Shown here in pieces: positions 7,560 to 15,170 of a DNA stretch of 39,844 bases. The stretch lies in contig JACCQZ010000165.1 in NCBI GenBank assembly GCA_013813875.1, positions 1 to 39,844 of the forward strand, in the 5' to 3' direction. How positions within the stretch are numbered: the first letter of the stretch is position 1; each line of letters starts with the position of its first letter. Origin of the DNA: Gemmatimonadales bacterium. Lineage in GTDB: Bacteria > Gemmatimonadota > Gemmatimonadetes > Gemmatimonadales > GWC2-71-9. Made by a program: the position numbers and the translations under genes. Under the pieces are notes generated by a model that was given only the letters and a program-made list of their open reading frames with translations, was not told the origin of the DNA and did no database searches.

Positions 7560-9173
7560 ATGAGCATCTGTCGGCGAGCATGGGGCCGGGCCGCCGCGCT
7601 GGGTTTGTTGGCGGCGTGCGCGGGAGCGGTGGGCGGAACTCCCCGGCCGGCGACGCTCATCGTCAACGCGACAGTGGTAGACGGTACCGGCGCCGAGCCC
7701 CGAGGGGCGAGCGTACGGATCAGGGGTGACCGCATTCTCGCGCTCGGCGATCTCCGCCCCGAGCCTGAAGACAGCATCGTGAATGGGGCGGGCCTGGTGC
7801 TCGCGCCCGGCTTCATCGACACGCACAGCCACGCGGACGGGGACATCTTCGACCACCGCGACGCCCTCGCCGCGGTGAGCCAGGGCATCACCACCGCCGT
7901 GGTGGGCCAGGACGGAGGTTCGGCCGATACGCTGGCCACGTTGTTCGCGCGCCTGGCGCGCACCCCGCCGGCGATCAACTTCGCCAGCTACGTCGGGCAC
8001 AACACCGTGCGGGCCCGGGTGATGGGGCCCGACTATCGGCGCCGCGCCACAGCGGACGAGGTGAGCCGCATGCAGGCGCTCGTGGGCCAAGGCATGGGTG
8101 ACGGGGCCCTGGGGCTCTCCACCGGCCTGGAGTACGACCCCGGCATCTACTCCGACCGAACCGAGGTACTGGCACTCGCCAGGACGGCGGCTGAGTTCGG
8201 CGGGCGCTACATCAGCCATCTCCGGAGCGAGGACCGAGGCTTCTGGGATGCCGTGGACGAGATCATCGCGATCGGCCGGACCACCGGTATGCCGGTGCAG
8301 ATCTCCCACACCAAGCTGGCCATGCGAAGCCTCTGGGGTCAGGCCGACTCGCTGCTGGGGGTGCTCGACCGGGCTCGGGCCGCGGGCGTGAATATCACGG
8401 CCGACATATATCCCTACACGTATTGGCAGTCCAACCTCGCGGTGCTCCTGCCGGAGCGGAACTTCGACGACCGAGCGGCGGTGCAGTTCGCGCTCGACCA
8501 GCTCGCCCCGCCCGATGGCCTCCTCCTCTCGCTTTACGCCCCCGAACCGTCATACGTGGGGAAAACGGTGGCCGAGATCGCCCGGCTCAGGGAGACCGAC
8601 CCCACCACGGCATACCTCGACCTCATCCGCCGCTCCGAGGCGTTCCGGGCAGACCGCGACCGGCGGAACCCGGCTGCGTCCTCCCAGCCGGTGGACATGG
8701 TCATCGGCACCAGCATGGTCGAGCCTGACCTCGAGCGGATCATGGCCTGGCCGTTCACCAACTTCTGCACCGATGGATCGCTGGTGGACCGGCACCCCCG
8801 GGGTATCGGATCCTACCCACGAGTCCTCGGCCGGTACGTGCGCGAGCGGCATGTGCTCAGCCTGACCGAAGCGGTACGCAAGCTGTCCGGTCTCGCGGCC
8901 GCCAACGTGGGTCTCGGGGACCGGGGGACGATCGCTCCGGGGACATACGCCGACCTCGTGCTGTTCGACCCGGCCACCGTCGCGGACCGGGCGGACCGCG
9001 AGGATCCACGCGCGCTCTCGGTCGGCATCCGCACGGTGTGGGTGAACGGGCGTGTGGTTTACCAGGATGGTCGGACGACGGGGGTATTCCCGGGCCGCGT
9101 CGTCAGACGAGGGGTGCCTCCGAACCCGCCATCCCGTCGTCTCAAATCGCCGCCAGCATCTCCCGCGGAATGA
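7560..9173 (+). CDS. N-acyl-D-amino-acid deacylase family lipoprotein
   Basis: A 537-residue amidohydrolase-superfamily enzyme with a lipoprotein signal (lipobox LAAC, Cys20). The family removes the acyl group from N-acyl-D-amino acids. Metal-site residues seen: HSH at 89-91, H220 (SHLRSE), H250 (SHTK) and D405 (CTDGS). The position of the bridging Cys of the Alcaligenes enzyme (GNCG) is Asp118 here (GQDG), so the metal site may differ. The ATG at 7560 is supported by GAGGAA, which overlaps the stop of the upstream S12 gene. Together they would cleave peptides and free D-amino acids outside the cytoplasm. N-acyl-D-Glu or D-Asp specificity cannot be excluded. Confidence 0.9.
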   Translation: MSICRRAWGRAAALGLLAACAGAVGGTPRPATLIVNATVVDGTGAEPRGASVRIRGDRILALGDLRPEPEDSIVNGAGLVLAPGFIDTHSHADGDIFDHRDALAAVSQGITTAVVGQDGGSADTLATLFARLARTPPAINFASYVGHNTVRARVMGPDYRRRATADEVSRMQALVGQGMGDGALGLSTGLEYDPGIYSDRTEVLALARTAAEFGGRYISHLRSEDRGFWDAVDEIIAIGRTTGMPVQISHTKLAMRSLWGQADSLLGVLDRARAAGVNITADIYPYTYWQSNLAVLLPERNFDDRAAVQFALDQLAPPDGLLLSLYAPEPSYVGKTVAEIARLRETDPTTAYLDLIRRSEAFRADRDRRNPAASSQPVDMVIGTSMVEPDLERIMAWPFTNFCTDGSLVDRHPRGIGSYPRVLGRYVRERHVLSLTEAVRKLSGLAAANVGLGDRGTIAPGTYADLVLFDPATVADRADREDPRALSVGIRTVWVNGRVVYQDGRTTGVFPGRVVRRGVPPNPPSRRLKSPPASPAE

Positions 9174-9293
9174 GACCGCTGACGGTCCGATCACCGCCCA
9201 GTAGAGGCGAAGACTCCGTATACTGAAGATGGCCATGCTGTATCGCGGAATGCGCTACGCGATCGTTCTCGCGCCCCTCTCGATGGAGGACTG

Positions 9294-9833
9294 ATGGACC
9301 AGAAAGCGCTCGCGACAGCCCTCCTCTGCGCGCTGGGGGTTCCTGCAACGGCGCCGGGACAGTCGGCACCCGCTCTCGCGACCGATGTCAGCACGATCGA
9401 AGGAATAGTCCGCGCCTACTACGACGTGATAAGCGGCCCCCCGGGGGCCCCACGCCAATGGCGACGTGACAGCACCCTCTATATGCCGGGCGCCAGGTTC
9501 GTGGCCATGAAGCAGCAGGGCGGCAAGCCCGTCGCCGACGTGATGACGCCGGAGGAGTTCCGCCGCGCCGTCGATCGGGAATTTGCGGCGAAGGGGTTTT
9601 ATGAGACCGAGATCGGGCATCGGATCGAGCGGTTCGGGCACGTGGCTCAAGTCCGCAGCGTGTACCAAACCCGGCGCACGGTTGATGGCCCGCTGCTGGG
9701 TCGTGGCGTGAACTACCTCCTGCTGTACTGGGACGGTACCCGCTGGTGGATCACGGGAGCGGTATGGGATGACGAGCGCCCGGATAACTCGCTTCCGGAT
9801 TCCTGGATAGGACCGCGCGAGCGGGTGCCGTAG
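9294..9833 (+). CDS. Secreted SnoaL/NTF2-like protein of unknown function
   Basis: A 179-residue protein with a signal peptide (residues 1-22, cleavage near APGQS). The body has the look of a SnoaL/NTF2-like cone fold: an N-terminal helix with IVRAYYDVISG, then alternating strands with Trp-rich ends (LLLYWDGTRWWITGAVW at 145-161). A strong ribosome site, GGAGG, lies 6 bases before the ATG. A TATACT -10-like box stands at 9219-9224, about 70 bases upstream, though without a good -35. No catalytic role can be assigned. It is not clearly part of the D-amino-acid set. Confidence 0.75.
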   Translation: MDQKALATALLCALGVPATAPGQSAPALATDVSTIEGIVRAYYDVISGPPGAPRQWRRDSTLYMPGARFVAMKQQGGKPVADVMTPEEFRRAVDREFAAKGFYETEIGHRIERFGHVAQVRSVYQTRRTVDGPLLGRGVNYLLLYWDGTRWWITGAVWDDERPDNSLPDSWIGPRERVP

Positions 9834-9910
9834 CTGGGCTGGGAAATGCATGCTCGTGAATCGAAGTGGAAGGACAGTTCTCTCACCAAGCCAACCTCAG
9901 GAGCCGCACT

Positions 9911-10390
9911 ATGGCAAAGAAGCAGGCAGTCCCCCCGGGATACCATACCGTCACGCCGAATATCGTCGTCGAAGACGCGGCTAATGCCCTGGAGTTTTAT
10001 AAGAAGGCGTTCGGAGCCGAAGAGACGGTACGCATGCCCGGACCGGGCGGCCGGATCATGCACGCCGAGATGCGGATCGGCGACTCGGTCATGATGATCG
10101 GCGAGGAGATGCCCGACATGGGCAGCAACAGCCCCAAGAAGTACGGCGGGTCACCCGTCGGGTTCTACGTCTATGTCGAGAACGTGGATGCGGCCTGGGA
10201 GCGAGCGATTGACGCCGGCGCCCAGGGCACGATGCCGCTGACGGACATGTTCTGGGGTGACCGCGTGGGGAAGTTGGAAGACCCTTTCGGACATTCCTGG
10301 TCGCTAGCGGAGCATGTGAAGGACCTCACCCCCGAGGAGATCGACAAGGGGCAGGAAGCGTTCTTCGCGCAGATGCAGAAGTCGTCCTGA
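9911..10390 (+). CDS. VOC/glyoxalase-fold protein (PhnB-like)
   Basis: A 159-residue cytoplasmic protein of the vicinal-oxygen-chelate superfamily. Two beta-alpha-beta-beta-beta modules are visible: the first around NIVVEDAANALEFYKKAFGA (residues 17-36), the second around FYVYVENVDAAWERAIDAGA (78-97) and ending in LEDPFGHSWSLAEH, a PhnB-type signature. The ribosome site AGGAG is 7 bases before the ATG. Such proteins bind metals or small molecules; the substrate is unknown. It stands alone, convergent with the M20D gene. Confidence 0.87.
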   Translation: MAKKQAVPPGYHTVTPNIVVEDAANALEFYKKAFGAEETVRMPGPGGRIMHAEMRIGDSVMMIGEEMPDMGSNSPKKYGGSPVGFYVYVENVDAAWERAIDAGAQGTMPLTDMFWGDRVGKLEDPFGHSWSLAEHVKDLTPEEIDKGQEAFFAQMQKSS

Positions 10391-10420
10391 GCCTCCGCCT
10401 CTCACGAGGGGAACGGGTCG

Positions 10421-10440
10421 CTCGCCGGCGTGGCGGCGAG
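10421..10440. terminator. GC-rich hairpin between convergent genes
   Basis: CTCGCCG and CGGCGAG form a perfect 7-bp stem with loop GCGTGG in the 81-base gap between the converging VOC and M20D genes. There is no T-tract on either side, so terminator function is only suggested by position. Confidence 0.3.
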
Positions 10441-10471
10441 TCGAGCCCTTCGATTGCGTGAAGGCGACGAT

Positions 10472-11659
10472 TCAACCGAGCGCCGCGGCCGCCCGCCGCG
10501 CCGTCTCCGCCAGCACCGCGGCGCCCACAAAGACGCTCTCCTCCGCCGCGTAGAATCCCGGCGAGTGCGCCGGCGCATAGGCCCCGCCCGGCTCGCGGGC
10601 CCCGATGCGCAGAAAGCAGCCCGGCAGCCGCTCCAGATAAAAAGCGAAGTCCTCGCCTCCCATATTGGTGCCCGCCATCGGCATCTCGGCCCCGGGGCCC
10701 AGAACCGCTCGAATGGCCTCGCGCGCCCAGGCGGTGGGGCCGGGTGGATTCACCAGCGGCGGCGTGCCCCGGGCAAATTCGACCCGCGCCGTGAGGTGAT
10801 GCGCCGCGGCCAGCCGTTCCGACACGTGGCGCAGCTCCTCCAGCAGAAAGGCGCGGGACGCGGGATCCACCGCGCGTATCGTGCCCGTCAGCGTCGCCCG
10901 GTCGGGGATGATGTTGTCCGCGGTGCCCGCATGCACGGTGGCCACCGTTACCACACCGGGGATGGCTGGGTCGAGCCGGCGGGCGATGAGGGTCTGGATG
11001 GCGCCGATCAGAGCACCCGCTCCGACGATGGGATCGGCACATTCGTGCGGGCGGGCGCCGTGCCCTCCAGCCCCGGTAAGCTCGACTTCGAAGAAGTCGG
11101 CGGAAGCGGCCACCGGCCCCGTCTGGGCCACGACCTGCCCGACTTCGTATCGCCGGTCCACGTGCGCACCAAAGATGGCCGACACGCCGTCGAGCGCGCC
11201 GCTCCCGAGCACCGCCGCGGCCCCTTCCGCCACCTCCTCGGCCGGCTGGAGCAGGATCACCACGTCCCCTTCGGCCGGCGCCTCGCGCAGCAGCATCGCC
11301 GCCCCCACCGCCCAGGTCGCGTGAACATCGTGGCCGCACGCGTGCATGACGCCAGGGATCTCGGAGGCGAACGACAATCCGGTCGCTTCCCGGATCGGCA
11401 GCGCGTCAATGTCGCCCCGGATCGCCACGGCCGGCGCGCCCGCCCGGCGGCCGGGCAACCGCGCTGTGACGCCGGTGCCTGCGATGCGGCGGACCTCGGT
11501 AGCGCCGATCGCCGTGAGTGCGTTTACCAGGCGGGCGGCGGTGCTCTCCTCCTGCCACGACAGCTCGGGGTGCCGGTGCAGGTCGCGTCGGAGGGCGCCG
11601 AGCCACTCCTCTTCGCCGTCCGCGAACCCCTGTGGGCTCACGCGAGGGTGCGACGTCAC
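10472..11659 (-). CDS. M20D amidohydrolase (hippurate/N-acyl-amino-acid hydrolase-like)
   Basis: A 395-residue metallohydrolase of the M20D group. Metal-site signatures: GDIDALP (82-88), MHACGHDVH (C108, H110, D111), QPAEE (E141/E142) and GAHVD (H166). The dimerisation domain carries GGHGARPH, and GEDFAFYLE is in the C-terminal part. The GTG at 11659 is preferred: GGAG precedes it, it starts right after the stop of the GNAT gene at 11662, and it gives the family's usual length. It is the last gene of the racemase-permease-GNAT operon. In the described D-to-L pathway an M20 enzyme hydrolyses the N-succinyl-L-amino acid; that role is inferred from the company it keeps. Confidence 0.9.
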   Translation of the reverse strand: MTSHPRVSPQGFADGEEEWLGALRRDLHRHPELSWQEESTAARLVNALTAIGATEVRRIAGTGVTARLPGRRAGAPAVAIRGDIDALPIREATGLSFASEIPGVMHACGHDVHATWAVGAAMLLREAPAEGDVVILLQPAEEVAEGAAAVLGSGALDGVSAIFGAHVDRRYEVGQVVAQTGPVAASADFFEVELTGAGGHGARPHECADPIVGAGALIGAIQTLIARRLDPAIPGVVTVATVHAGTADNIIPDRATLTGTIRAVDPASRAFLLEELRHVSERLAAAHHLTARVEFARGTPPLVNPPGPTAWAREAIRAVLGPGAEMPMAGTNMGGEDFAFYLERLPGCFLRIGAREPGGAYAPAHSPGFYAAEESVFVGAAVLAETARRAAAALG

Positions 11660-11661
11660 CG

Positions 11662-12522
11662 CTACTCCCGCGCGAGGTGATAGAAGCCCTGTCCGTCGCC
11701 GCGGTGAAAGCCGCTGACTCGGTACCCGCGCTTCAGATAGCGAAGGAACGCCGCGCGGGTGCTCTCGCGCCATGCCCGCGCAAGATCGGGCGTGCGGGCC
11801 ACCACTTCGTGAATGTCACCGGGAACGACGATGTAGACGTCACCGGCCCCGTCGCCGGCCGCCGCGGCCTCACCTGCCGGGTTCATTTGGTTGACGACGG
11901 GTGTGGGCGAGGACGGGTCGGGGATGCCGCGTCCCCGCGGCGCCGGTGGGGCCTCGGTCGTGAGGTCCCAGGCGACGATGAATCGATCGGTACCCACCGC
12001 GGAATGAAGCGCGCTGCCCGTATCCACACCGTACATGTCCGGAACATAATCGGTGATGCTGGCCCCGAGCGCGTTCAGGTTGAGATGAGCGTTTCTCGCC
12101 ACCAGCGGGTCGAAGGTCCACAGCATCCGGGTGACGCCGATGGGAATCACCGCCGACCGCTGAAACAGCTTGAGCCGGCGCCCGACGCCACGGTCGCGGG
12201 CCTCGCACCGCACCGCCAGCAGATCCGACCAATGGACCAGGCGGCCGTCCTGCACCCCGGTCATGCCGAACACGAAGCCGAGCATCCCGCCGTGTTGGCC
12301 GGAGAACGCGGCGGCGGTCACCCCGCCCAGATACTGGCTGACGCGAAAGATCGTGCTCGGCACCCGCTCGGTGAAGCCCATGCCCCAGGTCTCGTACTGT
12401 ATCCGCACGCACTCGTCGTACTCCTCCTGGGATTCGACCCGGCGGATGATTATGCCGTCCGATTCCGGATGGTCGGAGCTTGCGGCAGGATCGGCCTCGT
12501 GCCTGGTCTGCGTGTTGGTCAT
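11662..12522 (-). CDS. GNAT-superfamily acyltransferase-like protein (COG3375 type)
   Basis: A 286-residue protein with a GNAT fold at residues about 24-200. The acyl-CoA loop is RDRGVGRRLK (109-118), followed by the conserved segment FDPLVARNAHLNLNALGA (137-154) typical of the COG3375 group. The C-terminal part (after 215) is proline- and alanine-rich, then has a short conserved end. Its ATG overlaps the permease stop (ATGA), which means coupled translation. Members of this group are encoded beside N-succinylamino-acid racemases and are reported to transfer a succinyl group from succinyl-CoA to D-amino acids. Its place between permease and M20D fits the first step of that pathway. The acyl donor is not visible in the sequence. 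Confidence 0.85.
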   Translation of the reverse strand: MTNTQTRHEADPAASSDHPESDGIIIRRVESQEEYDECVRIQYETWGMGFTERVPSTIFRVSQYLGGVTAAAFSGQHGGMLGFVFGMTGVQDGRLVHWSDLLAVRCEARDRGVGRRLKLFQRSAVIPIGVTRMLWTFDPLVARNAHLNLNALGASITDYVPDMYGVDTGSALHSAVGTDRFIVAWDLTTEAPPAPRGRGIPDPSSPTPVVNQMNPAGEAAAAGDGAGDVYIVVPGDIHEVVARTPDLARAWRESTRAAFLRYLKRGYRVSGFHRGDGQGFYHLARE

Positions 12523-13898
12523 GCGCTCGGCTCTCCAGCGCGAGTGGATACCATGACCCTGGTGGCGTTCGCTCCGCGCCGGCGCCAGACGAGATACGCC
12601 GGCGAGCCGAGCAGCATGACACCCAGGCCAACCGCCGCGCGAGCGGGCTGGGCCACGATGGTGTTCACCACGACGGCGGCGGCCGCGACGGCGAAGAGGA
12701 TCGGTGTGACCGGGTAGCCGGGGACCCGGAAGGGGCGCGCGGCCGCCGGCTCCCGGATGCGGTAGCTGAAGATGCTCAGAGCGCCGAGCGCGTAGAAGAT
12801 CCAGCCGATGAACACGACGTAGGTCAGCAGTTGCTCGAAAGTTCCGGTAGCCGCGAGGAGCATCGACCAGAGGGCGCACGCGAGGATAGCGAAGGCCGGG
12901 GTGCCGTACCGGGGATGGATTTCGGCGAGCTTGCCGAAGAAGACGCCGTCGCGCGCCATGGCAAAGAACGCCCGCGGGGCGGTGAGCATGATCGCGTTGG
13001 TGGCACTGAGGATCGACACCAGGATCATCACGGCGACGAGTTGCCCGGCGGCCGGCCCGAAGAGGGCCGTCGCCGCATCGGCCGCGACTCGGTCCGACCG
13101 GGCGACACCGGCGGGCCCCAGTGCCGCAAGATAGGCGATGCTGGCCAGCAGGTAGATCAGGATCAGCGCGACGGTACCGGCCACAATGCCGCGATGGAAG
13201 GTCCGCTGCGGGTCCTTCGCCTCGCCGGCCGAATAGGTGACGTACTGCCATCCCTCGTAGGCCCAGAGGGTCGCGATCATGGCGAGTCCGAGGCCCGAGA
13301 GCGCCGGACCGGACGCTTCACTCGGCGGAAGGCCGGCGGGAGCAGCGTCCAGCCCGTTGCCCCGCATCAGAAACAGCCCACTCATCACCAGAATGCCGAC
13401 GAGCTTGAACAGGGTCGTCCAGTCCTGGATCCGCGCGCTGCCGCGGGTGCCCCGCACGTTGATGGCGGCGATCGCGGCGATCATGCCGACCGCCGCCGCG
13501 CGGGACGCCAGCGGGCCGAGGGGCACGAACTGGCCGAGATAGGAGACCGACGCGACCGCCAGGGTGGCCACCGAGCCGCTGCCGATGATGAAGAACAGGG
13601 TCCAGCCGAAGAGAAAGGCGGGAAACCGGCCGAAGGCATCGCGGATATAGACGTAGAGCCCGCCGGCCTTGGGGTGCATGGCCCCGAGCTCGGCGTAGGT
13701 GAGCGCCCCCAGGAGCGACAGCACTCCCGCGGCGAGCCAGACCAGGAGAGACGCGCCGACCGACCCTCCCGACTGACGCAGCACGGCCCCCGGCACGATG
13801 AAGATCCCCGAGCCGATGACGGACCCGATCACGATGTAGGTGAGTTGCCGGACTCCGAGGATGCGGGTCAGGGCGGAGGGAGCGGACTTTCCGGTCAC
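12519..13898 (-). CDS. APC-family amino-acid permease
   Basis: A 459-residue inner-membrane transporter with about 12 hydrophobic helices. The N-terminal signature of amino-acid/polyamine/organocation permeases is clear: IGSVIGSGIFIVPG at residues 24-37 (unwound helix 1 with GSGIF), then ALTYAELGAMHPKAGGLYVY. Later helices carry SATNAIMLTAPRAFFAMARD. The GTG start at 13898 overlaps the racemase stop (GTGA), and its own stop overlaps the ATG of the GNAT gene, so the three are one translational unit. It would bring amino acids or small peptides into the cytoplasm; the neighbours suggest D-amino acids, which is inference. Confidence 0.93.
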   Translation of the reverse strand: MTGKSAPSALTRILGVRQLTYIVIGSVIGSGIFIVPGAVLRQSGGSVGASLLVWLAAGVLSLLGALTYAELGAMHPKAGGLYVYIRDAFGRFPAFLFGWTLFFIIGSGSVATLAVASVSYLGQFVPLGPLASRAAAVGMIAAIAAINVRGTRGSARIQDWTTLFKLVGILVMSGLFLMRGNGLDAAPAGLPPSEASGPALSGLGLAMIATLWAYEGWQYVTYSAGEAKDPQRTFHRGIVAGTVALILIYLLASIAYLAALGPAGVARSDRVAADAATALFGPAAGQLVAVMILVSILSATNAIMLTAPRAFFAMARDGVFFGKLAEIHPRYGTPAFAILACALWSMLLAATGTFEQLLTYVVFIGWIFYALGALSIFSYRIREPAAARPFRVPGYPVTPILFAVAAAAVVVNTIVAQPARAAVGLGVMLLGSPAYLVWRRRGANATRVMVSTRAGEPSA

Positions 13899-15028
13899 CG
13901 GGTCCGCCGCAGCCGTTCTTCCCGCATGGTCAGGCGTACAATGCGCTCGCGATCCACCGCCACGCCGATTCCCGGCTGCTGAAGCGGCACCCGCATCAGC
14001 CCATCGCCGCTCATGACCCACTCCGGCGTCACGATGTCTTCGGTCCAGTACCTCGAGCCCGGCGAGAGGTCGCCGGGCAGGACGAAGTTCGGAAGCGACG
14101 CCAGGGCCACATTGTAGGCCCGGCCCACGCCACTCTCCAGCATGCCGCCGCACCACACCGGGATCTGGTTACGCTGGCACAGGTCGTGAATTGCCAGGGA
14201 GGGACCGAATCCGCCGACCCGGCCCGGCTTGATGTTGACGATGCGGCCGCTGCCGAGTGCCAGCATGTCCTCCACCCGCTCGACCGAGGTGATGGACTCG
14301 TCGAGGCAGATCGGCGTTCTCAGCCGGCGTTGCAGCGCCGCGTGCCGGGCCAGATCGTCCCAGGCCAGCGGCTGCTCGATCATCATGAGGCCGAGCTCGT
14401 CCAGCTCCAGCAGCGGAGCGGCGGCGCCCAGCGTGTACGCATTGTTGGCATCGGCCATGAGGGGGGCCTCGGGGCCGAGGGCCTCGCGCACCGCGCGAAT
14501 GTACTCCACGTCGGCGCCGGGCCCGATCTTGATCTTGATCTTGCGATACCCCGCGAGGGCCGCCCGGCCGGCCCGCTCCACCAGCGCGGCCGGCGTCGTC
14601 TGGATGCCGAGCGAGATACCCACCTCGACGCACTCGCGGGCGGCCCCGAGACGGGCCGCGAGCGGTTGGCCGAGGCGCTCGGCGTCGAGCGCCCACATCC
14701 CCATCTCGACTGCGGCTTTGGCCATCAGATGGCCGCGGAAATGACGCTCTAGAGCAGGGAAGACCTGGGCCGGCTCGTCGAAGGTTCGATTCAGGACCCG
14801 GGGCGCGACCCAGTTTCTGATGGCGAGCCAGGCGGTGTCGATCGCCTCGGAGGTGTAATTGGGTTCCTCGGGGGCGACGCATTCGCTCCAGACGCTGACG
14901 CCGTCCGCGTCCTCCAGCTCCAGCAGGAGAATGCGGCGCACCGCCTGGGTGCCGGAGGAGATCCGAAACGGCTCCTTCAGCGGGAGCTGGATCTCGCGGA
15001 GGGTGAGCTGCTCGAGCCGTAGCGTCAC
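13895..15028 (-). CDS. N-succinylamino-acid racemase / o-succinylbenzoate synthase-like enzyme (enolase superfamily)
   Basis: A 377-residue MR/MLE enolase-superfamily enzyme. The KxK catalytic motif is in YRKIKIKIGPG (K165, K167). Magnesium ligands are D193 (MADANNAY), E218 (IEQP) and D243 (LDES), and the second catalytic Lys is K267 (NIKPGRVGG). The stretch GGMLESGVGRAYNVALASLP (292-311) and the following LPGD are hallmarks of the NSAR/OSBS group (often labelled MenC), not of dipeptide epimerases. No menaquinone genes are nearby. The permease, GNAT and M20D partners instead match the NSAR pathway, in which the enzyme epimerises N-succinyl-D- to N-succinyl-L-amino acids. The start is a GTG with a weak ribosome site. 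It is the first gene of the operon, 29 bases from the operator at 15058. Confidence 0.92.
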   Translation of the reverse strand: MTLRLEQLTLREIQLPLKEPFRISSGTQAVRRILLLELEDADGVSVWSECVAPEEPNYTSEAIDTAWLAIRNWVAPRVLNRTFDEPAQVFPALERHFRGHLMAKAAVEMGMWALDAERLGQPLAARLGAARECVEVGISLGIQTTPAALVERAGRAALAGYRKIKIKIGPGADVEYIRAVREALGPEAPLMADANNAYTLGAAAPLLELDELGLMMIEQPLAWDDLARHAALQRRLRTPICLDESITSVERVEDMLALGSGRIVNIKPGRVGGFGPSLAIHDLCQRNQIPVWCGGMLESGVGRAYNVALASLPNFVLPGDLSPGSRYWTEDIVTPEWVMSGDGLMRVPLQQPGIGVAVDRERIVRLTMREERLRRTR

Positions 15029-15048
15029 CGGCGTGCCCTAGCTAGTGG

Positions 15049-15078
15049 ATTCAAAACTGTATACATTTAATGGAACAA
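15049..15078 (-). promoter_or_regulatory. Candidate promoter of the racemase-permease-GNAT-M20D operon
   Basis: On the minus strand: -35 TTGTTC (15078-15073), an 18-base spacer and -10 TTGAAT (15054-15049). The TGTATACA palindrome lies inside the spacer, as in the S12-VanX promoter. The leader to the GTG at 15028 would be only about 15 bases. Confidence 0.4.
15058..15065. promoter_or_regulatory. Putative GntR/FadR-type operator 3 (TGTATACA)
   Basis: The third exact copy of the octamer. It sits in the 142-base gap between the minus-strand racemase operon and the plus-strand S12 operon, so a single site could control both. The surrounding bases are AT-rich compared with the window, as expected of a promoter region. 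Confidence 0.62.
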
Positions 15079-15170
15079 TGGTCATCCACAGGTGTGGGCG
15101 CAAGGGGCCGGCCGGGCTCCCGGCCCCGGTGTCAGCGGCGCCGCCCTCGAACCGTCCAGCGGAGCGGAGC

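Noticed and set aside
9218-9223. GTATAC upstream of the NTF2-like gene as a fourth operator
   Set aside because: The flanks are C and T, not T and A, and the bases are as well explained as a TATACT -10 box.
13895-15028. Assignment of the enolase-superfamily gene as an L-Ala-D/L-Glu dipeptide epimerase
   Set aside because: It would suit the cell-wall theme, but the GGMLESGVGRAYN block and the GNAT/M20D partners point to the NSAR/OSBS group.
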